34,594 nucleotides of DNA from Bacillota bacterium (GTDB taxonomy: Bacteria > Bacillota > Limnochordia > Limnochordales > ZCTH02-B6). Position 1 is the first letter of the stretch, and every line of letters starts with the position of its first letter. A program made the position numbers and the translations under genes. Below, piece after piece: positions 21,841 through 28,438 of this stretch. The notes beneath the pieces were generated by a model, which was not told the origin of the DNA, ran no database searches, and saw only the letters and a list, made by a program, of their open reading frames with translations. The stretch is from positions 1 to 34,594 of the forward strand of contig PKQR01000008.1 in assembly GCA_017578085.1 (NCBI GenBank), written 5' to 3'.

Positions 21841-22678
21841 GGAGTTGGAGCGTCACGTCGGGCCGGCCATCGACCGGGCGGTGGATTGGCTATTGTCGGA
21901 GTACGGGGCGGCGTTCGACGCGGTCAGCGGGGCGCTCTTGCGCGTGCTGCTCCAGGTCGAAGCCTTACTGCGGGCGCTGCCGTGGTGGCTCGTCATCGGG
22001 GCGGTGGGCGCTGTTGCTTGGCTGCTCTTGCGCCGGTGGGCCAGCGCCCTCGCCCTCATGGCGCTTATGTACATGATCGGCATGTTTGGCCTGTGGGCGC
22101 TGGCCATGGAAACGATGGCCATCATCATCACGTCGGTGGTGCTGGCCCTGGTGCTGGGCATCCCCGTGGGCATCCTCATGGCCGAGTCGGACCGTGTGCG
22201 GGCGGCGCTGACGCCCATCCTGGATGCGATGCAGACGTTGCCCAGCTTCGTCTACCTGATCCCGGCCATGATGCTGTTTGGCCTGGGGAAAGTGCCGGCG
22301 GTGCTGGCGACGCTCATCTACGCGGTGCCGCCCGTCATCCGCTTGACGGATTTGGGGATCCGGCAGGTGTCGGCGAGCGTGCAGGAGGCGGCTTTGGCCT
22401 ACGGGGCGAACCGCTGGCAGATGCTGCGGGAAGTGCGCCTGCCGCTGGCGTTGCCGTCCATCTTGGCCGGCGTCAACCAGACCACCATGATGGCGTTGGC
22501 GATGGTGGTGATCGCGTCCATGATCGGCGCCCGCGGCATCGGGCAAGAGGTGCTCCTGTCCATCAACCGCATCGAAGTCGGCCGCGGCTTTGAAGCCGGC
22601 TTGAGCGTCGTCGCGCTGGCCATCGTCGTGGACCGCCTGACCCAGGGCTTCGCCCGCCGGTTCGAGCCGCCGCGGTGA
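21830..22678 (+). CDS. opuAB: Glycine-betaine-type ABC transporter permease
   Basis: Membrane permease of 282 residues with about six to seven hydrophobic helices. Conserved motifs are LDAMQTLPSFVYLIPAMMLF, which is diagnostic of the ProW/OpuAB family, and the EAA loop EAALAYGANRWQMLREVRLP. GTG 21830 follows a strong AGGAGGT by 9 nt and overlaps the ATPase gene by 11 nt, indicating coupled translation. It ends close to the convergent satD-like gene, with a palindromic hairpin between them. Confidence 0.93.
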   Translation: MFPKELERHVGPAIDRAVDWLLSEYGAAFDAVSGALLRVLLQVEALLRALPWWLVIGAVGAVAWLLLRRWASALALMALMYMIGMFGLWALAMETMAIIITSVVLALVLGIPVGILMAESDRVRAALTPILDAMQTLPSFVYLIPAMMLFGLGKVPAVLATLIYAVPPVIRLTDLGIRQVSASVQEAALAYGANRWQMLREVRLPLALPSILAGVNQTTMMALAMVVIASMIGARGIGQEVLLSINRIEVGRGFEAGLSVVALAIVVDRLTQGFARRFEPPR

Positions 22679-22689
22679 GCGCCGGCGTT

Positions 22690-22721
22690 GCGGCCGCAGG
22701 GGCTTAAACCTTTGCGGCCGC
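22690..22721. terminator. Bidirectional hairpin between convergent opuAB and SatD genes
   Basis: GCGGCCGCA (22690-22698) and TGCGGCCGC (22713-22721) form a perfect 9-bp stem around a short loop. The position between convergent genes suggests a shared transcript end; no clear T-run is present on either strand. Confidence 0.5.
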
Positions 22722-23336
22722 TCCCGCCAGCAATCGCTGCAGGACGCGCTGCCCCTCCGCGTAGTGCTTCCAGCCCGCCGCCTGGAGCCGCTCCGATACG
22801 GCTGCCGCGGTGACGCCCAATTCCCGCGCGATCTCGGCCTGGGTCGTGCCGTTGCCAAGCCGGGCGATGATCTGCCGCTGCTGGGGCGACCAGCGCTGCC
22901 GCTGCCAGAGGAGCAGGTTCAAGAGAGCGGTGTAAAGGGCGTCCTGTGTTTCGCCGAAACCGCGGAACTGGACGAATTTGCGCTCCCGGGCCGCGGTGTC
23001 GATGGCGTCGGTGGCCGCGTGCCACGCCGGGCCGTCCATGCCGATGGCCGCGGGCTGCAGCCGCGTATGCAGCTCGCCAAAGCCAATGCCTGCCCGTAGC
23101 CTGTGGGGGTGCAGCGCGTCGTAGAACCCTTCGAGAATGGTGACAAGCTCCGGGCACGGCGAAGCCAATAGCCCCTGCACTTCGTCGCCGTGGGTGACGA
23201 CGAAGCGGGCCGCGATGACGCCGGGAAACCGGACGTTTATCCCCTCGACGGCAGCCAGCAGGCGGTCCTGCAAGTGCTGCCGATCCGGCACCCGGCGGGA
23301 ACGGACTACATCCAACTTGATGGCGACGTAGGGCAT
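22704..23336 (-). CDS. SatD-family protein
   Basis: 210 residues matching the SatD family. It opens MPYVAIKLDVVRSRRVPDRQ and has FVVTHGDEVQGLL near residue 50, followed by RLRAGIGFGEL. The last ~70 residues resemble a helix-turn-helix (GTTQAEIARELGVTAAAVSE), so it may bind DNA; SatD members commonly end this way. SatD was named from a streptococcal secretion/acid-tolerance locus, and its biochemical role is not established to my knowledge. It lies 22 nt downstream of the DUF3307-type membrane gene and is probably co-transcribed. Confidence 0.85.
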   Translation of the reverse strand: MPYVAIKLDVVRSRRVPDRQHLQDRLLAAVEGINVRFPGVIAARFVVTHGDEVQGLLASPCPELVTILEGFYDALHPHRLRAGIGFGELHTRLQPAAIGMDGPAWHAATDAIDTAARERKFVQFRGFGETQDALYTALLNLLLWQRQRWSPQQRQIIARLGNGTTQAEIARELGVTAAAVSERLQAAGWKHYAEGQRVLQRLLAGAAAKV

Positions 23337-23358
23337 GCGTCAGCCTCCCAGGTTTGGG

Positions 23359-24399
23359 TCACGGCAGCATGGCGCGCAATCCCAAGCCCAAAAACAGCGC
23401 GATGACCAGGCTGTACAAGGTCCCGAGCAGGTAGTACTCCGCGAAGCTGGCCTCCTCCAGCTGGCGAAACCGGGCAATGGACTTGGCGGTCAGCACCAGT
23501 CCCACAAGGGAATATTGGGCGTGCAGCACGAGCGTGAAGATGAGCCAGCGTTCGAGCGCCCCGATCACGCGGCCCGCCCGCAGCGTCTGCCAGTCCGGAT
23601 CGGGGCCGGCCTGGGCCCCCGCAGGTGCCGCCTCCGCCGCAACCGCAGCCTCCACCACTGGCGCAACCTCGGCCGCCGGCGCAGTCTCCGGCGCTGGCGC
23701 AGTCTCCGGCGCCGGCGAAGTCGTTGGCGCTGACGCAGCCTCTGCGGTTGGGCCAGGCGCTACGACTGGGGTAGCGTTTGCCGGTAGGGCAAGGTCTGCC
23801 GGTGGCGCTGCTTCAGTGGCTAGCCTCGCCACGTCAATCGAGCGGGTGCCGCGCCCCCTGCGCACCACCATCTCCGGAACAAGCCGGTCGGTTTCCTTGT
23901 CCAGCAAGACCCGGATCACGTGATTTGCCGGGTGGGCCAGCAGGGCGTAGGCGGCCAAAACGCTGGCAGCAGCCGCAAAGTCGCCGCCCCCGAGCCAAGG
24001 GCTGCCCGCAAGCAGTTGCACGACCCACGGGCGCGATTGAAACCATGGATTCGCCAGCACCCCAGCAACCACCAACAAGGCCGTAGGGATCAGTTGCAGC
24101 CAGCGGAGGCGAAGGCTCCACCGAGCATGGGCCGCCGTCTCGAACCAAGCTAAGGGAAGTTCCAAGAGAGCCAGGAATGTCAGCAGCAGGACCACGTACA
24201 CTGTCCGGGTGTCCGGCACAAACACGGCGCAGAGGAGGACGGACAAGACAGCCACGTGAAGGGCCCGGTAGAAGGCATACTGCCTTACCGACATGCCCCA
24301 GCGCATCGCGGGCAGGCCTTCCCACCAATGCTTGACGAAGTACTCTGTGAAGAGAATGAGACCCGTCAGCAGCCAACCGGAGCTGGGCGTACCAGGCAT
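23359..24399 (-). CDS. DUF3307-type membrane protein
   Basis: 346-residue polytopic membrane protein. Hydrophobic helices occupy the N-terminal ~165 residues, and two more lie at the C-terminus. The C-terminal part AGRVIGALERWLIFTLVL, then LTAKSIARFRQLEEASFAEYYLLGTLYS, matches the conserved DUF3307 signature. Between them is a ~50-residue Ala/Pro/Glu/Thr linker (repeats of PAPETAPA). ATG 24399 was chosen because GAGGAGGAG precedes it; the upstream in-frame TTG/GTG region lacks support. The pair with SatD is a recurrent arrangement. Function unknown. Confidence 0.8.
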   Translation of the reverse strand: MPGTPSSGWLLTGLILFTEYFVKHWWEGLPAMRWGMSVRQYAFYRALHVAVLSVLLCAVFVPDTRTVYVVLLLTFLALLELPLAWFETAAHARWSLRLRWLQLIPTALLVVAGVLANPWFQSRPWVVQLLAGSPWLGGGDFAAAASVLAAYALLAHPANHVIRVLLDKETDRLVPEMVVRRGRGTRSIDVARLATEAAPPADLALPANATPVVAPGPTAEAASAPTTSPAPETAPAPETAPAAEVAPVVEAAVAAEAAPAGAQAGPDPDWQTLRAGRVIGALERWLIFTLVLHAQYSLVGLVLTAKSIARFRQLEEASFAEYYLLGTLYSLVIALFLGLGLRAMLP

Positions 24400-24437
24400 T
24401 TCGCTCCTCCTCACCTGGGCCTCGCACAAGCGAATGC

Positions 24438-24455
24438 TTAAGGCCTACGCCTTAA
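24438..24455. promoter_or_regulatory. Inverted repeat between divergent DUF3307 and gpsA genes
   Basis: TTAAGGC (24438-24444) and GCCTTAA (24449-24455) form a perfect 7-bp dyad with a 4-nt centre. Further TTAA-containing half-like elements follow to 24482 (CGCTTAAG, GGCGTTAA). The location between divergent genes suits an operator; the regulator is unknown. Confidence 0.4.
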
Positions 24456-24541
24456 CGGGCGACGCTTAAGCTTGAGGCGTTAATACGGGGCGCCTTGGCT
24501 GATCTCCTTTCAGCCGCACACGACGGGCGGGAGTTGACGAC

Positions 24542-25549
24542 ATGGCAGTAAAGGTCGCTATCGTACCAGCCGGCCAGTGGGGCACCGCCCTGGCCGTTCC
24601 CCTGGCCCGCGGCGGCCATGAGGTACGTCTCTGGTTTCGTTCCCAAGGTGCGGCGGAGGATTTCCAGGTCCGGCGCCAAAACGCAGCCCGGCTGCCGGGG
24701 GTGACGTTCCCCGACCACGTGACGGGCACGGCAGACTTGGCGGAGGCGCTGGACGAGGCTGAGTTGGTCGTCCTCTCTCCGGCCAGCGGCGGCTTGCGGG
24801 CGGTGTGCAGGGCGGTGGCGCCGTACCTAAGACCGGAAACCATTATCCTTTCGGTGGTGAAGGCCCTGTTTGCCCAGGGGCCGCCGCTGGTGAGCGGCGT
24901 TGTCGCCGAGGAGCTGCCCGGGGTGGTTGACCGCCTTGCCGTCTTGTCGGGACCCAACTTCGCGGTTGAGGTGGCGCGGGAGCTGCCGGCTGGGACCGTG
25001 GTCGCCAGCCGCGACGAGCGCGTCGCCCGCACCGTCCAGGACATCCTGCACACCGACCGCTTCCGCGTCTGGACCACCACTGACGTCACCGGCGTCGAGC
25101 TCGGCGGAGCGCTGAAAAACGTCATCGCCATCGCGGCCGGCCTCGCGGATGGGCTGGGCATGGGCCACAACGCCCGGGCCGCCCTCATCACCCGCGGCGT
25201 GGCGGAGATCAGCCGGCTGGGCGTGACCATGGGGGCCAATCCCTTGACCTTTGCGGGCATGTCCGGCTTGGGTGACCTGGTGCTTACCTGCACCAGCGAC
25301 TTAAGCCGCAACCGGCGGGCCGGCATTGCCATTGCCCAGGGCAAGACGGTGGCCGAGGTGGTAGCTGCCATGGGCTCGACGGTCGAGGGAATCCCCACCA
25401 CCCGGGCAGCCTACGCCTTGGCCCAGAAACACGGTGTGGAGATGCCCATCACCGCCGAGGTATACCGGGTTCTCTACGAGGGTGTCCGCCCGGAAGTGGG
25501 CGTGGAGCGGCTCATGACCAGGACGCCCAGGATGGAGCTGTGGACGTAG
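24542..25549 (+). CDS. gpsA: Glycerol-3-phosphate dehydrogenase [NAD(P)+]-like protein
   Basis: 335 residues, normal length for GpsA, which reduces dihydroxyacetone phosphate to sn-glycerol-3-phosphate for phospholipid synthesis. Conserved landmarks are the WGTALA stretch after the first strand, VLSGPNFAVEVA, the catalytic lysine K192 in GGALKNVIAIAAG, GLGDLVLTC and SRNRRAG. The dinucleotide motif, usually GxGxWG, reads VPAGQWG, so the first glycine is Pro9. The usual KGIE segment reads VVKALF. These changes at the cofactor side are odd and could alter NAD(P) binding. It stands alone, divergent from the DUF3307/SatD pair, with GGGAG before ATG 24542. Confidence 0.85.
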   Translation: MAVKVAIVPAGQWGTALAVPLARGGHEVRLWFRSQGAAEDFQVRRQNAARLPGVTFPDHVTGTADLAEALDEAELVVLSPASGGLRAVCRAVAPYLRPETIILSVVKALFAQGPPLVSGVVAEELPGVVDRLAVLSGPNFAVEVARELPAGTVVASRDERVARTVQDILHTDRFRVWTTTDVTGVELGGALKNVIAIAAGLADGLGMGHNARAALITRGVAEISRLGVTMGANPLTFAGMSGLGDLVLTCTSDLSRNRRAGIAIAQGKTVAEVVAAMGSTVEGIPTTRAAYALAQKHGVEMPITAEVYRVLYEGVRPEVGVERLMTRTPRMELWT

Positions 25550-25625
25550 CAGCGCCGTGATTCAGGCACAACGGAGAAGCCCTGGGTGACACAAGAAAGG
25601 CGCGCGGGGTGATTGAAAGAATATA

Positions 25626-25639
25626 GTGTTTCGCAACAC
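25626..25639. promoter_or_regulatory. Short dyad upstream of the MFS gene
   Basis: GTGTT-TCGC-AACAC is a perfect 5-bp dyad in the AT-richer part of the 164-nt gap before the MFS gene, just after TTGAAAGAATATAG. It could be a small operator; no convincing promoter pair was found around it. Confidence 0.3.
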
Positions 25640-25713
25640 GCGCGACGTCAACTCGGCTGTCGGCTGTTGCTGGGCGGTCGATCCCGTTTCGCGGAGGCAG
25701 GCACGCTCCACAC

Positions 25714-27075
25714 GTGAGGCAGACCACCGTTGCGGTGCAGTCCCACCATCGTCTGCAACAGCCGGCGTCACCACTGAGGGTTGCGGCTGCGGTTTCCCTA
25801 TCCTTGTTGGGTGACTCCCTGCTGTACGCAGTGTTGCCGAGCCAAGCAGCGCGTCTCGGTATCCCGCTTGCCTTGGTCGGCCTGCTCTTGAGTGCCAATC
25901 GGCTCATTCGCCTTGTGACCAACAGCTGGGCCGGAGCAGTGTACTCCCGGCGGGCGCGGCAAGGGCCCTTTTTTGCGGCCATGGTCGGGGCCACGCTCAC
26001 CACGTTCTCATATGCGTTACCGTGGGGTTTCTGGCCGTTCCTCGTGGCGCGCGTCGTGTGGGGTACGTGCTGGTCCTTTTTGCGGATGGGCCAGATGCTG
26101 GCCGTCTTGCAGACGGCTGGCGTTCACGATCGCGGCCTCTGGCTGGGGCGCATGCAGGCCGTAGCGCGGATAGGGACCATCTTCTCGTTGCTTTTGGGCG
26201 GGTATCTGACGGACCGTGCTGGTTACGCCCCCACCGTCACCTTGTTTGGTGTGCTGACCGCTGTCGGAGCCGGGCTCGCCTGGAGGGAATGGAACGCAGC
26301 TCGGCGTTGGCGCCGGCTTGACTCTCTGACCCGACGTGAACCCGAAGAGGGCCATCCTTCCGAAGGGCCCGCAGTAGACGCGGGCGCAGCATCATTGGTG
26401 ACACGACCGGAAGAGGCATGCCCCAATCGACACGGCCAACTGCCGACGGTGCCCGGGGTATCGGCCAGCCAAGGGTCGTCATCCGGAGCGGAGGCGACAA
26501 GGTCGCAAACGCTGCTTACGTATGTGGCCGGTTTTGCCCAGGGATTCACGACCTTTGGCATCATCATGGGCACCCTGTCGCTACTGCTTCTCCAGCGTTT
26601 CGGTGAGCACGTAACCGTGTTGGGCGCGGTTGTAGGCGTCGCCACGGTGTCAGGAGCCTTGCTGGGTGTTCGCTGGGTCGTGGAGCTGTTGCTGGCCCCG
26701 GGCAGCGGGCGGCTTGCGGACAGGTTGGGGCGGGGAAGAGCCGCAGCCGTTGGAGCGCTGGTCCAGGCAGCGATGCTGGTCACGGTAGTGACCGCCAACC
26801 GCGTCGAGCTGATCTTCCTGGCCGCGTGTGGGTTATTTGCGGGTGCGGTTTTGTACTCTGTCAGCCTCGACGCGGCGGCCGCAGACCTGGCTGCCGTGAC
26901 TGGGTCGACCAAGATTTTGAGCCGCTACGCGACGGCGCAGGATGTGGGAGCGGCGTTGGGACCTGCGCTAGGATACGCCCTGAGTGGAGTCGTTGGTCTG
27001 TCCAGCACCTACGCCAGCGTGGCGGCCACGTTGGTCGTGCTTGCCGGTGCGTTGGCTCGGTTGTCCCGACGCTGA
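25714..27075 (+). CDS. MFS transporter
   Basis: 453-residue major facilitator superfamily protein with two bundles of hydrophobic helices. A long hydrophilic central loop (roughly residues 205-265, rich in Glu/Pro/Ser/Thr) separates them. Typical loops include LLSANRLIRLVTNSWAGAVY and GGYLTDRAGYAPTV in the first half and GRLADRLGRGRAA in the second. GTG 25714 is the first plausible start, with GCGGAGGCAGG upstream but rather far; the ~25 residues before the first helix are polar. Substrate cannot be inferred. It is not closely similar to the partial MFS at the left edge. Confidence 0.85.
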   Translation: MRQTTVAVQSHHRLQQPASPLRVAAAVSLSLLGDSLLYAVLPSQAARLGIPLALVGLLLSANRLIRLVTNSWAGAVYSRRARQGPFFAAMVGATLTTFSYALPWGFWPFLVARVVWGTCWSFLRMGQMLAVLQTAGVHDRGLWLGRMQAVARIGTIFSLLLGGYLTDRAGYAPTVTLFGVLTAVGAGLAWREWNAARRWRRLDSLTRREPEEGHPSEGPAVDAGAASLVTRPEEACPNRHGQLPTVPGVSASQGSSSGAEATRSQTLLTYVAGFAQGFTTFGIIMGTLSLLLLQRFGEHVTVLGAVVGVATVSGALLGVRWVVELLLAPGSGRLADRLGRGRAAAVGALVQAAMLVTVVTANRVELIFLAACGLFAGAVLYSVSLDAAAADLAAVTGSTKILSRYATAQDVGAALGPALGYALSGVVGLSSTYASVAATLVVLAGALARLSRR

Positions 27076-27089
27076 CGCGTAGACAGACG

Positions 27090-27125
27090 GGCAGCGGAAC
27101 ACGGGATGACTCCGGTCCCGCTGCC
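27090..27125. terminator. Bidirectional hairpin between convergent MFS and Wzz genes
   Basis: GGCAGCGG (27090-27097) and CCGCTGCC (27118-27125) form a perfect 8-bp stem with a 20-nt loop in the 64-nt gap between convergent genes. No T-run is present, so termination strength is uncertain. Confidence 0.45.
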
Positions 27126-27139
27126 TGTGCGTCAAGACT

Positions 27140-28438
27140 CTAGCGCTGGTTCACAGCTTCGTGAGGTGGAGCAGCCGTGCTGCGCTTGTCTCGAAACAGG
27201 CCCAAGAACGGAAGCTCCGCCACGGCTTGCTCATCCAGGGCCCGCTGCCGCAGAAACTCGACCACAAAGGCGAGCACGATCGCGAGGAAAGCCCCCACGA
27301 ACGCGGCCAAGGCGACGTTGAGCACGAGCCGCCTTGAGACCGGCCTATCGGGCACCAGCGGCGGGTCGATGAGGCGCACGATGTTGAGCTTGCGGCTGGC
27401 TTCGAGCCGTGCGGCCTCGTACTGCTGCCGGAGCAACTCGTACATTTCCCGGTGCAGGCTTACTTCCCGCTCCAGCCGCTCCAGTTCCACGGAGAGAGCC
27501 GGCACTTGGTCGAGCCCAAACGCAAACTGGGACGTGCCCAACCCGCTGAGTTCGCCGATGGAGGAATCCAGCGACGAAAGCACCCCGTCACCCGCAGTGC
27601 CGCCGGTTTCTAGCGCCCGGCGCTGCCGCTCAAGCTCGGCGATGCGGCCCAACAAGTCACGGACCTCGGGGTCGCGGTCGGTCAAGTACGTGCGCTTGCC
27701 GGTGAGCTCCACCGTTAGGGTGCGGATACGTTCCGATAGCGCCGCATGTGCGGCTACCAAAGCAGCCCGCTGCTGGTTGAAGTCGTAAATACCGTAGCGT
27801 TCCTTGAAGCTTAGCAGCTCCGCCTCTGCCGCCGCGAGCTGTGCCTCCACCTCTGCCAGCCGCTCCCGCGCGAACGCGACGACTTGATCGGCCTCGGTCA
27901 CGTTGAGGGTGTTGGCCATGTCCTCGAACCGGTTCACGAAAGCCGCGACCACGTCTCTGGCCAGGACCGGGTCTGGGTCGCGAAACGTGACGGTGATGAT
28001 GCCGTCGCGATCACTCGTCGACACCGAAACGCGCTCCTGCAGCTTGCGGATGGCCTCACTCCGGTCAGATTCGTTCCACCGGGTGGTGAGGCCCAGCTCG
28101 TCGACGACGACTTCCGCCAGCTGGCGGCTGCGCAGGATGCTGGCCAGAGTGGCAACCGTGTAGGTGTTTCTCGGTTGCGTGATCCCAACAGCCGGTTGCT
28201 GCGTCTGGGCGACGAACACGGCTCTTGACTCATACAGCCGCTCTTGCGCCATGGTGAAGCCGAAGGCGATCAGCGCCGCAGCCAGCGTCAGGCCTACGAC
28301 GAGCCGGCGGGCACGCCAGAGGACCTTAATTAGGTCCAGCAAGTCGATCTCATCGCCCGTATACGCGACGTCACCGAGGTACCCGCTGGTTTGGTCAACG
28401 GGCGGCACCGCCGGATTGGCGCGGGCTTGGGAGCTCAC
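27140..28438 (-). CDS. Wzz/GNVR-type polysaccharide chain-length protein
   Basis: 432-residue polysaccharide co-polymerase-like protein. After a polar N-terminus, IDLLDLIKVLWRARR leads into the first membrane helix (VVGLTLAAALIAFGFTM). The large external part contains LITVTFRDPDP-like strands (GIITVTFRDPDPVLA) and long coiled coils (EVEAQLAAAEAELLSFKERY, VELERLEREVSLHREMYELL). The second helix follows RLIDPPLVPDRPVSRR, a Pro-rich signature. A short cytosolic tail lacks a tyrosine-kinase domain. Its start overlaps the end of the multi-SLBB gene by 4 nt, so both are one operon for polymer length control and export. Confidence 0.9.
   Translation of the reverse strand: MSSQARANPAVPPVDQTSGYLGDVAYTGDEIDLLDLIKVLWRARRLVVGLTLAAALIAFGFTMAQERLYESRAVFVAQTQQPAVGITQPRNTYTVATLASILRSRQLAEVVVDELGLTTRWNESDRSEAIRKLQERVSVSTSDRDGIITVTFRDPDPVLARDVVAAFVNRFEDMANTLNVTEADQVVAFARERLAEVEAQLAAAEAELLSFKERYGIYDFNQQRAALVAAHAALSERIRTLTVELTGKRTYLTDRDPEVRDLLGRIAELERQRRALETGGTAGDGVLSSLDSSIGELSGLGTSQFAFGLDQVPALSVELERLEREVSLHREMYELLRQQYEAARLEASRKLNIVRLIDPPLVPDRPVSRRLVLNVALAAFVGAFLAIVLAFVVEFLRQRALDEQAVAELPFLGLFRDKRSTAAPPHEAVNQR

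Noticed and set aside
23620..23800. Repeat-like Ala/Pro/Glu-coding stretch considered as a CRISPR-like or minisatellite array
   Set aside because: It is a low-complexity protein linker inside the DUF3307-type gene with no regular DNA spacer-repeat structure.
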